Source: Taibaiella sp.
GTDB lineage: Bacteria > Bacteroidota > Bacteroidia > Chitinophagales > Chitinophagaceae
Assembly (NCBI GenBank): GCA_013815385.1
Contig: JACDGL010000009.1
Coordinates: 62,001-126,000 of the forward strand
Length of the DNA: 64,000 nucleotides
Direction of reading: 5' to 3'
In this document: positions 46,051 to 58,958 of the stretch, piece by piece
Position numbering within the stretch: position 1 is the first letter of the stretch
How the letters are laid out: each line of letters starts with the position of its first letter
Made by a program: the position numbers and the translations under genes
Notes under the pieces: generated by a model
What the model was told of the DNA's origin: nothing
What the model saw: the letters and a program-made list of their open reading frames with translations, nothing else
Database searches by the model: none

Positions 46051-46944
46051 TTAGCGTTTTTTATCTTTTTTCAAAGCTTCAAATCCTGATATCACATCAA
46101 ACAATTCCTCATCAATCGAATCCTGGCGGATTCTGTGGTAGCTCCTATTTAGTTCGTCTGATAAATCATTTATATTTTTTTCCGCACGTTGCATAGCCTC
46201 CAGCCTGCTTTCATTTTCGCTTGCAAGAGACTCCGCGCAAACCTTGTAAATAGAAACAAAAAGATACTCGCGGATCAAAGCCCGCAAAGTGGCTTGCCTA
46301 TCGCCAACTACTTCCGGTAATTCATTTGTAGGCCATTTTTGTTTTTTCAGGTCTTGTTTCCAATTTTGATCCATTGGCAGTAACTGTATTAAAACCGGCT
46401 CATAACCTCCATTCTTCTTTGGGCTATTATGAAAAATATAGAAAGCATTTATTCCGGCTTTATCATTTCGGCTTGCTTCAATATCCACAATGATTTGCCC
46501 AACCAGTGCCGGGACGGACTTTATGGCCGCCGGGACGGAAAGTAATTTTGAGATAACGAACCCGGAATCTGTTAAACTGTCCCTGGCACGTTCTCCGACT
46601 GCCCACACTATTTTTTTTCCTTCAATTTCATTTAATGAATCTGCCACAAAACGTGAAAGGACATCATTGAACTGTCCGACAAGCCCCTGATCTGATCCAA
46701 AAACAAGGACGCCAATTGATTTATTTTTTTGATTAGGCTCTACTTCGATAGCAAAATGTTTTTTTTCTTGACTGAAATAACAAGTAAGCCCCAACTCTAT
46801 AGTATGGAAGTAGTCAGTTAGAGCCGCTTCCGCCATCTGGTATTGCCCGATATTAGCCGCTGCAGTCGCCTTCATAGCTTTCACCACAGATCCAAGGTCG
46901 CCTGCACTCTCAATTTTTCTGCGTAAGCTTTCCAGCGTGTCCAT
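46051..46944 (-). CDS. atpG: N-ATPase gamma subunit
   Basis: 297 residues. Long N- and C-terminal helices (LRRKIESAGDLGSVVKAMKA at the start, NINDLSDELNRSYHRIRQDS near the end) form the rotor shaft that links the c ring to the catalytic head. The family is the diverged gamma of N-type ATPases. Its ATG shares a base with the stop of atpA (TAATG). It is the last gene of the operon. Confidence 0.85.
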   Translation of the reverse strand: MDTLESLRRKIESAGDLGSVVKAMKATAAANIGQYQMAEAALTDYFHTIELGLTCYFSQEKKHFAIEVEPNQKNKSIGVLVFGSDQGLVGQFNDVLSRFVADSLNEIEGKKIVWAVGERARDSLTDSGFVISKLLSVPAAIKSVPALVGQIIVDIEASRNDKAGINAFYIFHNSPKKNGGYEPVLIQLLPMDQNWKQDLKKQKWPTNELPEVVGDRQATLRALIREYLFVSIYKVCAESLASENESRLEAMQRAEKNINDLSDELNRSYHRIRQDSIDEELFDVISGFEALKKDKKR

Positions 46945-48518
46945 TATTTTGTAGAAGGTTTCTTTTCCGGTGTAGCGGGCGCTTCCTCTTTTTTAACAAC
47001 TATAAAGGGTACGAGGGCGGCCTGCACTATATTTATGATTATATCCCTGTCAGGATCACTTAGTGGTTTATCTGAAAATACACGTTTGACTACATCGGGA
47101 GGTATTTTGTCTTTTGATTCACGAATTGCTGTCTCCGCTTCCTTTATCTTTTCAAGTGGTATGGCATCCAACAGCCCGTTGGTCAGTGCCAGCAAGACCA
47201 TTATCTGCTCCAGGAAAGGAATAGGTTCCAGTTCAGGCTGTTTAAAACATTCCCTTATTCTTTTCCCATGCTCTATCACTTTCCAGGTATTTTCGTCAAG
47301 CCGGGTACCAAAACGTGCGAAGGTTTCCAATTCTTCAAATTGCGCATAAGCCAGTTTTAGGTTTCCCGCCACCGAACTGTACGCAGGCAATTGCGCTTTT
47401 CCGCCTACACGTGAAACGGATTGCCCGATATCAACTGCCGGAAGAACACCCAACTCAAACAGCTTAGGGGAAAGAAATAGCTGCCCATCAGTTATTGAAA
47501 TGAGGTTGGTGGGTATATAGGCCGAAATATTCTGCGCCTCCATCTCTATTACGGGCAGTGCCGTAAGTGAACCTCCCCCGCGTTTTTTGTTAAGGTGGGT
47601 AGCTCTTTCAAGCAAGCGGGAGTGTATGTAAAAAATATCACCGGGAAAAGCTTCCCGGCCTGGCGGCCTTCTCAATAAAAGAGATAACTCGCGATATGCG
47701 CGCGCATGCTGTGTGAGGTCGTCATAAACGATCAGCACATCTCGGCCCTGGGCCATAAAATATTCAGCTATACTGGTTGCGGCGTAGGGAGCTATAAACA
47801 ATAAGCCGGGTGCATTGTTGCCTTCTGACAGTACGACAATGGTATAATCCATAGCTCCTCTTGCCCGGAGCCGGGCAATAACTTTAGCAACTGATGAGGC
47901 CCGCTGGCCGATAGCGCAATAAATACACAATACATTTTTATCTCCCTGGTTAATGATGGTATCAATAGCTATGGAAGTTTTCCCCGTCTGCCGGTCTCCC
48001 AATATCAATTCGCGCTGTCCCCGGCCAATGGGGATCAATGCATCAATAACCTTTAGCCCGGTTTGTAGTGGCACAGTAACCGCATCACGATCCATGATAA
48101 CAGGAGCTTCCCGCTCTATGGGTAAGCGTTGCGTGCCGGAAATAGGATCCAGGCCATCAAGTGGTTGGCCTAACGGGTTTACTATACGACCAATCAGAGA
48201 ATCTCCAACAGGCACATCCAGTACACGGCCAGTACAATGTACTTCATCACCCACACGCAGTTGATCATTTTCCCCCAACAGTACAACGCCGATCTCATTT
48301 TCATCTACATTGAAAGCTATCCCGTATAATTGACCTGGGAATTTCAACAGCTCATTATAACCGGCACCGGGTAACCCCGATACCATAACAACCCCTTCTG
48401 ATATACTCTCAACAACGCCCACCTCTTGCAGGGATAAAGCAGGGACGTATTGCTGCACCGCAGCGTGCATAGGTGCAAAGATGTTTTCAATAATATTATC
48501 AAAAATTTGTTCGGCCAT
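46944..48518 (-). CDS. atpA: N-ATPase alpha subunit
   Basis: 524 residues. Walker A GDRQTGKT is at 174-181 and [19 protein letters not shown] with [14 protein letters not shown] marks the alpha/beta core. It is the non-catalytic nucleotide-binding subunit of the F1 head. Gene order D-C-Q-R-B-E-F-A-G is the defining mark of N-ATPases. The C-terminus adds a short Lys/Pro/Glu-rich tail. Confidence 0.92.
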   Translation of the reverse strand: MAEQIFDNIIENIFAPMHAAVQQYVPALSLQEVGVVESISEGVVMVSGLPGAGYNELLKFPGQLYGIAFNVDENEIGVVLLGENDQLRVGDEVHCTGRVLDVPVGDSLIGRIVNPLGQPLDGLDPISGTQRLPIEREAPVIMDRDAVTVPLQTGLKVIDALIPIGRGQRELILGDRQTGKTSIAIDTIINQGDKNVLCIYCAIGQRASSVAKVIARLRARGAMDYTIVVLSEGNNAPGLLFIAPYAATSIAEYFMAQGRDVLIVYDDLTQHARAYRELSLLLRRPPGREAFPGDIFYIHSRLLERATHLNKKRGGGSLTALPVIEMEAQNISAYIPTNLISITDGQLFLSPKLFELGVLPAVDIGQSVSRVGGKAQLPAYSSVAGNLKLAYAQFEELETFARFGTRLDENTWKVIEHGKRIRECFKQPELEPIPFLEQIMVLLALTNGLLDAIPLEKIKEAETAIRESKDKIPPDVVKRVFSDKPLSDPDRDIIINIVQAALVPFIVVKKEEAPATPEKKPSTK

Positions 48519-48530
48519 ATATTTGCTTCT

Positions 48531-49301
48531 TTATTTTTCGACCGTTTTAGTGCCTGTTATTTCATTTATCGAGTTTTTAACCGATTCCAGGTATTCAGAA
48601 ATACTCCAGGCTATTTTATAGCCTCCGGCATTTAGTTCTATCCCGCTTATCAGTTCAGGAACAGTTTGGAATTTAAATGTAGCATCTGTACCCGCCGCAT
48701 CTTTTATTGATTGCTCCAATCCAGGTTGCTGGGCTGCGGTTATATCGAATGTAGTCCGGATAATGACTGGGGCAGCTGATTTAGCTAGCGCTGTGCCCAG
48801 ATCTTTCTTTTCATTTTCATTGAGGTTTTTCAGATGTCCGGTAAATACATCCACTATCTGTTGCTCCAGCGCAATATTTGCAAGATCTTTCAAAGTTTTA
48901 CCCACAATAACAAAAACTTCATCTTTAGCCTTTTCCGCAATTTTCTTAACCAGGTTTTCTTGATTTTCTTTCAGGGCTTCTGCCATCTTCTTGCTTAAAT
49001 CTGTAGCTTCTTTTCTTGCTTCTTCAAGAAGGCGCTGCTTTTCTGCTTTTGTTTCTTCAAGCGCTTTGTCGATTAAGGCGGTACGTTGCCTATCGAAGTC
49101 CTCGTTCTTCTTCCTGAATGTTTCCTTCTCAGTTTTGGCATCAGCTTCTTTCTTCTCTGCATCCCCGATCTGTGATGCGATGCGTTTTTCCCGCTCATCA
49201 ATAGCGTTTAAAACGGGCTTATACAGGAAGCGTTTCAGCAACCATGCCAGTACAAGGAAGTTGACAATTTGAGCAATGACTGTAAACCAGTTAATGGACA
49301 T
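48531..49301 (-). CDS. atpF: N-ATPase b subunit with delta-like C-terminus
   Basis: 256 residues. One membrane helix (about 5-20, WFTVIAQIVNFLVLAWLL) is followed by a long charged helix to about residue 140, as in subunit b. The last 110 residues resemble the delta/OSCP end (TVPELISGIELNAGGYKIA). A separate delta gene is missing from the operon, so this subunit probably fills both stalk roles, as known for N-ATPases. Confidence 0.85.
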   Translation of the reverse strand: MSINWFTVIAQIVNFLVLAWLLKRFLYKPVLNAIDEREKRIASQIGDAEKKEADAKTEKETFRKKNEDFDRQRTALIDKALEETKAEKQRLLEEARKEATDLSKKMAEALKENQENLVKKIAEKAKDEVFVIVGKTLKDLANIALEQQIVDVFTGHLKNLNENEKKDLGTALAKSAAPVIIRTTFDITAAQQPGLEQSIKDAAGTDATFKFQTVPELISGIELNAGGYKIAWSISEYLESVKNSINEITGTKTVEK

Positions 49302-49315
49302 AATGTGTTACTTTA

Positions 49316-49585
49316 TTATTTAGCTATGAAGTGACTCCAAAATGGGTTGGCAAATACCACAATCATAGAAATGACGAAACAATAAATTGCCAGAGATTCC
49401 AGCATTGCCAGTCCCACGAACAGGGTGCGGGTGATGTCTTGTTCTGCGTCAGGTTGCTGGGCAATAGAGGTAAGTGCTGCTGTAATAGCTTTTCCCTGTC
49501 CAAGTGCCGGCCCTATGACCCCGATACTTGTTGTTGCACCTGCGGCAATAATTGAAACGACTGCTACTGTTGTTGCGCTGTCCAT
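49316..49585 (-). CDS. atpE: N-ATPase c subunit with Na+-type ligands
   Basis: 89 residues forming two membrane helices with the RQP-like loop (QQPDAEQD). In helix 1, IGPALGQG gives Gln30; in helix 2, AMLESLAIY gives Glu63, Ser64 and Tyr68. Compared with the known Na+ ring of Ilyobacter tartaricus, Gln, Glu, Ser and Tyr are kept while the adjacent Thr is Leu. This supports Na+ binding. The gene lies 6 bp from atpB. Confidence 0.9.
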   Translation of the reverse strand: MDSATTVAVVSIIAAGATTSIGVIGPALGQGKAITAALTSIAQQPDAEQDITRTLFVGLAMLESLAIYCFVISMIVVFANPFWSHFIAK

Positions 49586-49591
49586 AACTGT

Positions 49592-50293
49592 TTATTTTTT
49601 AGTTGTTATACTGATATTTTCCGGTTTGCCTGATTTGGTTGTAGCAGCAGTTATATACACTGCTGCAAGTATACTGAAGATGTACGCCTGAACAACGCCG
49701 GTAAGCATGCCTAGAGCGCTCATCACGACTGGAAAAATAAATGGTGTGATACTCAGTAGTATACTTACTATTACGGTACCACTCATAATATTGCCGAATA
49801 GCCTTACCGCCAGGGCAAGTGTGCGGGAAAGTTCACTGATTATATTGAAAGGAAGCATGATGAATGACGGTTGCACATACGTTTTCAGGTATGCCAGTAG
49901 CCCCCCTTCCAGTATTCCGTAAAATGGCACTGCAATAAATACACTGATGGCAAGCGCCGCTGTGGTAGAGAGGGAACTTGTTGGGGGCAAATAAAAAGGA
50001 AATAGTATGCAGATGTTGCTCGTTAGAATGAAGAGAAATAATGTACCTAGAAAACCTATGTATTTTTTAGGTTGCTGCAGACCAACGTCTTTAATCTGCT
50101 TGATGATCCCCGTGACAAGCATTTCGAGAATACACTGCCAGCGGGAGATTTGAATATTCGTTTTGAGTTTGCGCGTTATGACCTGCGATGTTATTATTAA
50201 TGCCAGCATTATAATCCATGTCCATACTATAGTGGCATTGATAACGATAAATCCATGCTTCCAAAATACTGTCTGGTCGGGGCTAAGCTTCAT
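49592..50293 (-). CDS. atpB: N-ATPase a subunit
   Basis: 233 residues from ATG 50293, which gives the usual N-type start MKLSPDQTVFWKHG and an 11-bp overlap with atpR. A longer frame to 50332 is less likely. There are about five to six membrane segments. The essential stator Arg is in TLALAVRLFGNIMSG. With the c ring it forms the ion path. Confidence 0.9.
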   Translation of the reverse strand: MKLSPDQTVFWKHGFIVINATIVWTWIIMLALIITSQVITRKLKTNIQISRWQCILEMLVTGIIKQIKDVGLQQPKKYIGFLGTLFLFILTSNICILFPFYLPPTSSLSTTAALAISVFIAVPFYGILEGGLLAYLKTYVQPSFIMLPFNIISELSRTLALAVRLFGNIMSGTVIVSILLSITPFIFPVVMSALGMLTGVVQAYIFSILAAVYITAATTKSGKPENISITTKK

Positions 50294-50573
50294 AAGTTCT
50301 CGTATTTTTTGATCTGGTAAATCGTTTGACAACTACACGCGCGAGAATAAAACCAATAAGGCAGACGATCAACAATTCCGGCTTTTTAAATGATACATAA
50401 TAAAATCCGAGTAAGGTTATGCCGGTACGGAGAAAAAAACTGACGGTCGACAATACAGCAGGCATTTTTGAAGTAATCATGTTTTTTACAGTTACCCATA
50501 GTCCGAAAAAGAATAAGGCACCAAGTGCAGCGCCTGTTATAAATGCGAGTAAAATGTGCGGCATTTCGTTCAT
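50283..50573 (-). CDS. atpR: N-ATPase AtpR membrane protein
   Basis: 96 residues with three hydrophobic segments, the AtpR protein found only in N-ATPase operons. It starts inside the stop of atpQ (ATGA overlap). In the family it is proposed to help ring assembly or ion supply together with AtpQ, but the role is not proven. Confidence 0.8.
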   Translation of the reverse strand: MNEMPHILLAFITGAALGALFFFGLWVTVKNMITSKMPAVLSTVSFFLRTGITLLGFYYVSFKKPELLIVCLIGFILARVVVKRFTRSKNTRTYEA

Positions 50574-50890
50574 TTTTTCTCCTGTTTTTGTTGTCTTGAA
50601 TTATTTTCTGAACGTATAGCACGCCAGGCAGTGAGGCACCCGACGAGAAGGCCGATAATTAAAAATGATAATGTCCATGAAAATGACTGGTGATACCGTT
50701 TGTCCATCCAAATGCCTAAAGCCGTGCCTGCCAGTGTGGGAGTAACTACCGACCAGCCAACTACTCCAAACAATCCCAACCCAGACCAGGCACTTTTTTT
50801 AGTTTCATTTTGTGCATACAGTTTCCAGTCTGCTTTATCCTTCACCTTTCGACTGAATATTTTTCGGCTATTTTCGTTTTCGGATCCCAT
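50570..50890 (-). CDS. atpQ: N-ATPase AtpQ (AtpI/AtpZ-like) protein
   Basis: 106 residues from ATG 50890, one base after the atpC stop; a longer frame to 50932 would overlap atpC. Two membrane helices (GLFGVVGWSVVTPTLAGTAL and SWTLSFLIIGLLVGCLTAW) with basic flanks match the AtpI/AtpZ-like family. It may aid c-ring assembly or ion loading. Confidence 0.8.
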   Translation of the reverse strand: MGSENENSRKIFSRKVKDKADWKLYAQNETKKSAWSGLGLFGVVGWSVVTPTLAGTALGIWMDKRYHQSFSWTLSFLIIGLLVGCLTAWRAIRSENNSRQQKQEKK

Positions 50891-50891
50891 T

Positions 50892-51281
50892 TTAGTCGTT
50901 GCGTAATTTCTGTAGCGTTTGTATAAATCCACTTTCCATTTTTACCATTACTGAACGAACGTTTATCTCCTCTGCATCAAGCGTCTTGAATTCTTTGTCC
51001 ACTGATTCGCGAAGTTTCCCCAGGTCTGAGCCTCCTATTGCATTTCGAACGGATACCATCACCTGTTGCCCCATTTTCACTAGTATTCCTTCGTCTACGG
51101 CCAGATATTGTACACCTTGCGACTCTGTTTCATAAATCAGGATTCCGGGCACAAGGGCGGCAGCACAATCGAGCCTCTTTGGCAGTATTCCAAACGAACC
51201 ATTAACCGATTCTGCAACTATGCGAATAACTTTATCCGTATCCAAAAAAACCATAAATGGTAGTAGTATTTTAAGATGCAT
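50892..51281 (-). CDS. atpC: N-ATPase epsilon subunit
   Basis: 129 residues. The N-terminal beta sandwich starts MHLKILLPFMVFL and contains GSFGILPKRLDCAAALVPG, as in epsilon subunits; a short helical C-terminus follows. It couples the rotor to the ring and can inhibit ATP hydrolysis in relatives. It follows atpD by 20 bp. Confidence 0.88.
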   Translation of the reverse strand: MHLKILLPFMVFLDTDKVIRIVAESVNGSFGILPKRLDCAAALVPGILIYETESQGVQYLAVDEGILVKMGQQVMVSVRNAIGGSDLGKLRESVDKEFKTLDAEEINVRSVMVKMESGFIQTLQKLRND

Positions 51282-51301
51282 AATTAGCTGTTAAATACGC
51301 T

Positions 51302-55313
<4,012 letters not shown>

Positions 55314-55518
55314 AATAACTATTATTTAAGATCGTAATTCAAAACATAAATACCAATCATACCAATGTCAATTCACGTTCAAGCTGTTTTTCTTCACCTC
55401 CACATACTGGCATTAATGGCTATAAATATTACAGTTGATAGTGCAAATAAAATATAGAATGATCCTGAAAACTGCCAGTTGGCACCGGCGAACTTTGTCG
55501 CATTCTAAACAATTAATC

Positions 55519-56709
55519 TTATTGGGAATAATTCAAAATATCGCACACAAGCCTCGCCATCATTAACTCCTCATTGGTTTTAATAACACGAACACACACG
55601 TTGCTCATTTCGCTGGAAATAATTGATTCGTTCTTTAAATTTCTTGCTTGATCTAACTCAATACCAAGGAATTTCATTCCTTCACACACACGACCTCTTA
55701 CTTCCGGCGAATTTTCGCCAATCCCTCCCGAAAATATTAACGTATCCAAACCTCCCAGTACTGTAGCAAATGAACCTATCCATTTTTTTATTTGGTAACA
55801 AAAAAGCTCAATTGCCTCACCAACACGGTTATCCTTACCTTGGTTCCTGATCAATTCCTGCATATCGGAACTTACTTCTGATATACCTAACATACCAGAC
55901 TGGTAATTTATTAAATCGTTAAACTGCTTTGGATCAAGCTTTTCTGACTTCATTAAATACCAGGCAACACCGGGGTCAAGATCACCAGCGCGCGTACCCA
56001 TCATTAACCCGGATGTTGGGGTAAAGCCCATGCTCGTATCCATGCTTTTACCATCTTTTACTGCAGCGAGGCTTGCCCCGCTACCAAGATGGGCTAATAT
56101 GATCCGGCCTTTGGCAACTTTATCACTTGTGATACGTTTTAGCTCTTCCATAAGATAGGAATAGGAAAGCCCATGAAAACCGTATCGCTGTATGCCCATG
56201 CTATAATAACGGCGAGGAATAGCTAATAATTTGGCAATAACTGGCATTGAGGTATGAAATGATGTATCAAAACAAGCTATCTGTGGTATTGCAGGAAAGC
56301 GAGTGCTGAATAGTTCTATCAGTTTTATCTCCTGTGGCAAATGCTCGGGGTCATAAGCGCTAATATTTTTCAATTCATCTATTAATTCGGGGGTGATCCG
56401 TTCAGGCTCGGTATGTTTCATACCATGAACTATTCTATGCCCGATAGCCCTTACCGGATCAAACCCCTGCTTTTCGAGCCAGTCAACAAGGAAAGTGGAG
56501 GCGTTTGTGTAGGACACAGCTTTAATGTCAATGGTACTTTTTTGATGAGTATTGAAATTATTGAAATTTAGTTTGGTGTTTTCAGTACCAATATTTTCAA
56601 TCTCACCAGATAATAATTGAATAAGTGATTGTTCAATCTTATGTATTGCAAACTTAATGCTGGATGAACCGCCGTTAATTGAAAGGATACTTTTGCCGAT
56701 TGAACCCAT
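55519..56709 (-). CDS. ackA: Acetate kinase
   Basis: 396 residues of the ASKHA fold. SINGGSSSIKFA opens the phosphate-1 loop, GFHGLSYSYL and HLGSGASLAAVKDGKS hold catalytic residues, and FSGGIGENSPEVR is near the end. It converts acetyl phosphate and ADP to acetate and ATP. The gene leads a same-strand module with phosphoketolase (205 bp on) and the N-ATPase genes. The 205-bp gap shows no gene. Confidence 0.93.
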   Translation of the reverse strand: MGSIGKSILSINGGSSSIKFAIHKIEQSLIQLLSGEIENIGTENTKLNFNNFNTHQKSTIDIKAVSYTNASTFLVDWLEKQGFDPVRAIGHRIVHGMKHTEPERITPELIDELKNISAYDPEHLPQEIKLIELFSTRFPAIPQIACFDTSFHTSMPVIAKLLAIPRRYYSMGIQRYGFHGLSYSYLMEELKRITSDKVAKGRIILAHLGSGASLAAVKDGKSMDTSMGFTPTSGLMMGTRAGDLDPGVAWYLMKSEKLDPKQFNDLINYQSGMLGISEVSSDMQELIRNQGKDNRVGEAIELFCYQIKKWIGSFATVLGGLDTLIFSGGIGENSPEVRGRVCEGMKFLGIELDQARNLKNESIISSEMSNVCVRVIKTNEELMMARLVCDILNYSQ

Positions 56710-57053
56710 ACTTGTCTATTTTTTTAGCGTTTCAATTGCCTTAAACGGATTTTCAGCAACAAATACTGAGGTCCTGGCATAAGTATATTGGCACACGTAT
56801 TCATCAATCTTTAAAACACACGGATTAACTTTTTATTTGAGAGAATTGCATGTAACAAATTGCTACATTGTAAAGGTGATACGAATAATGCTGGTAAGCA
56901 TTACACTCTAATGATCATAAGTTACATGAATCACACATTTTCATGCTGACTCCAATAGTGAAGTTGTAACTCAACTTATTTTGCGACCAATGTGACCTTC
57001 AGAATACTTAGCTCCCTTACGAACCCTATTACTTCCTTATAAAATGGATAATA
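56710..57053. other. Gene-free stretch upstream of ackA
   Basis: No gene is seen. This must hold the promoter of ackA and perhaps of the whole module, but I find no good TAnnTTTG box close to the start. Small inverted repeats occur (for example around GTAATGCTTACC near 56895), none compelling. Confidence 0.4.
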
Positions 57054-57088
57054 AATAAGAATGGCCGCAAATAGCGGCCATTCTTATT
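57054..57088 (-). terminator. Terminator of the DUF892 gene
   Basis: A perfect 15-bp stem (AATAAGAATGGCCGC and complement) with loop AAATA lies 15 bp past the DUF892 stop, with T-rich sequence after it on both strands. Confidence 0.85.
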
Positions 57089-57102
57089 TTGTAAAATGAA
57101 GA

Positions 57103-57702
57103 CTAATTCTTTTCTGTTTCTTCGCTGGCCTTATAGTTAATGCTACTTTCAGCTATTTGGGTGAGGGTAAGATCGGCTTGTTTCTCTTCGTTAAGAGTAA
57201 GCTGTAATATATCGCTAATATCATTATAACCCAGTGTTGCAGCCAGTTGTGCCAAACCGCCATAGGTAGCAATTTCATAGTGCTCTACCTTTTGTGCAGC
57301 CAGTACGAGGCCTACATCGCGAGTGGCAGTACCCTTTTCTGTGTCTTCAATGATGCCTTCACCCTCTTCAGTAATACCAGCCATTGCATCGCATTTTTTT
57401 GCTTGCGGTTTTTTGCCCAATATTTCAAAAACCTGTTCCAGGCGTGTTACATGTTCCTTAGTCACCTGAAGATGTTCTTCAAATGCTTTCTGCAATTGTG
57501 CTGATGTAGCAGCCTTTTTCATTTTAGGCAATGTCTTTACCAGATGCTTTTCTGCCCAATAAATATCTTTCAGTTCATCTGAAAAGAATTTTTGCAGCAT
57601 AGAGTCGTTTGTTGTAGGACGTGTTGCCGGGGATACAGTACTTTTTGATGCTGCCTTTTTAGGAGCTGAAGTACTGCTTTTACTTTTAGTAGCGGTAGCC
57701 AT
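57103..57702 (-). CDS. Ferritin-like DUF892 (YciE) protein with basic tail
   Basis: 199 residues. Residues 36-190 form the four-helix DUF892/YciE bundle (FFSDELKDIYWAEKHLVKTL, EEHLQVTKEHVTRLE, QKVEHYEIATYGGLA, LNEEKQADLTLTQIAE) with the Glu and His pairs of a ferritin-like diiron site. The first 35 residues are Lys/Ser/Thr/Ala-rich, like a histone tail. Family members rise under osmotic and oxidative stress in other bacteria. Confidence 0.85.
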   Translation of the reverse strand: MATATKSKSSTSAPKKAASKSTVSPATRPTTNDSMLQKFFSDELKDIYWAEKHLVKTLPKMKKAATSAQLQKAFEEHLQVTKEHVTRLEQVFEILGKKPQAKKCDAMAGITEEGEGIIEDTEKGTATRDVGLVLAAQKVEHYEIATYGGLAQLAATLGYNDISDILQLTLNEEKQADLTLTQIAESSINYKASEETEKN

Positions 57703-57890
57703 GTTTCTTTTTAATAAGACAGATTAAAATAATTATGCCAGTAAACAATAATGACCACGGTTAGGATATTATTTCTAAGCTAATTTTTAATACGCTACAT
57801 TATTGACCGTATAATAAAAAAGACCCTAATATATATGGTAAATGTTGTATGAGATAGTAATATTTATGATAGACTGGGCTAGAAAAATTA

Positions 57891-57924
57891 CGTAGTTCTA
57901 CGCTAAAGAAACCGTAGTTCTACT
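57891..57924 (+). promoter_or_regulatory. Paired CGTAG-TT-CTACG operator sites
   Basis: CGTAGTTCTACG at 57891-57902 is a perfect 5-bp inverted repeat with a 2-bp centre; CGTAGTTCTACT at 57913-57924 is the same with one change. The 22-bp spacing puts both on one face of the helix, and the second ends right before the -33 box of the + strand promoter. This is the layout of a dimeric activator site. Confidence 0.65.
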
Positions 57925-57925
57925 A

Positions 57926-57956
57926 TTGCAGGGAGTTGCTTCATGCTATAGTTTTG
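57926..57956 (+). promoter_or_regulatory. Promoter of putative small RNA
   Basis: TTG at 57926-57928, 20 bp, then TAGTTTTG at 57949-57956. It points into a region without genes on the + strand. Confidence 0.65.
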
Positions 57957-57962
57957 TACCCA

Positions 57963-58067
57963 ATACAAGCAACATCAAGGGATATTGCAGGAGTTTACAC
58001 CCCTTGATCCCTTTCACTATGATGCTTCAATAAGGAACGCTTCAATAATTTATTGGGGCGTTTTCGT
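57963..58067 (+). ncRNA. Putative small RNA, about 105 nt
   Basis: Predicted from the promoter at 57926-57956 to a terminator hairpin at 58036-58062. Hairpin 1 pairs ATCAAGGG (57974-57981) with CCCTTGAT (58001-58008) around a 19-base loop containing CAGGAG. The terminator AACGCTTCAAT/ATTGGGGCGTT has an 11-bp stem with two U-G pairs that work only in + strand RNA, followed by TTTTCGTT. No reading frame of note is present. The RNA stops 18 bp from the convergent carbonic anhydrase stop. Its target is unknown. Confidence 0.55.
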
Positions 58068-58084
58068 TAATAAATCCGGGAGGC

Positions 58085-58726
58085 TCAGCTGCCAGCAGTA
58101 AGGTTGTATATCTGTTGTATGTCCTTTAATATTTTTTCGAAATTGATGTGCTGGTCTATTAAAATACCTGTATGCATATCAAACACCCAACCATGTACAA
58201 TAGGATAGTTCTTCTCCAGATACGACTTTTGCACAGCTGCGGTCTTTATAATATTGGTACATTGTTCTAAAACATTCAATTCCACCAGCCTGTTATATCG
58301 TGCGTGTTCGTCTTTTATTTCATTCAGCTCGTTTTGGTGCATTCGATACACATCGCGGATAGTGCGTAGCCAGGGATTTAATATACCCAGGTCTACGGGA
58401 GTCATAGCTGCCTTTACAGCTCCGCAATTATAGTGGCCGCAAACAATGATATGTTTTACATTCAGGTGTCGCACGGCATAGTTAATGCACGCCATCACAT
58501 TCAGGTCTGTATTATTTACCAGGTTACCCACATTACGATGCACAAATAGCTCTCCGGGCTCTAGCCCCATTATCTCATTAGCCGGCACCCGGCTGTCTGA
58601 ACAGCCTACATATAAATAATCCGGCTGCTGGTCGCTCGCCAGCTTCTCAAAATAGTCAGGGTCATTCCGCGTCATTTTTGCGACCCATTGTGCATTTTTC
58701 TCAAAAATCTCTTCGTATGAAGCCAT
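58085..58726 (-). CDS. can: Beta-carbonic anhydrase
   Basis: 213 residues, close to E. coli Can. Zinc ligands are Cys42 and Asp44 (or Arg46 partner) in CSDSRVPANE, His98 and Cys101 in GHYNCGA. FVHRNVGNLV completes the site. It interconverts CO2 and bicarbonate in the cytoplasm. A single gene, with an AT-rich upstream stretch of 230 bp and no clear promoter box. Confidence 0.93.
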   Translation of the reverse strand: MASYEEIFEKNAQWVAKMTRNDPDYFEKLASDQQPDYLYVGCSDSRVPANEIMGLEPGELFVHRNVGNLVNNTDLNVMACINYAVRHLNVKHIIVCGHYNCGAVKAAMTPVDLGILNPWLRTIRDVYRMHQNELNEIKDEHARYNRLVELNVLEQCTNIIKTAAVQKSYLEKNYPIVHGWVFDMHTGILIDQHINFEKILKDIQQIYNLTAGS

Positions 58727-58958
58727 TGTATAATAACAATTTTAAGACTGCAATGAAATACAAATGTAAGCGCTAATTTTTTTCAATCATATATGGTGGG
58801 TTACTTAACATATACCCCGAACGAGTACGTACAAACATCTGTACATAATTGTATTCAAATGAACATTATGATATCTGTAATAATAGTATAGTGTCACCTA
58901 CCCTTTCCTCCTTCAATTTTATGGGATGCAGGATGGAACAGGGAACGATTTTCAAAGT

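Noticed and set aside
56770-56810. Possible sigma-54 promoter (TGGCAC element)
   Set aside because: Points to the + strand where no gene or transcript is evident, and the -12 part does not match.
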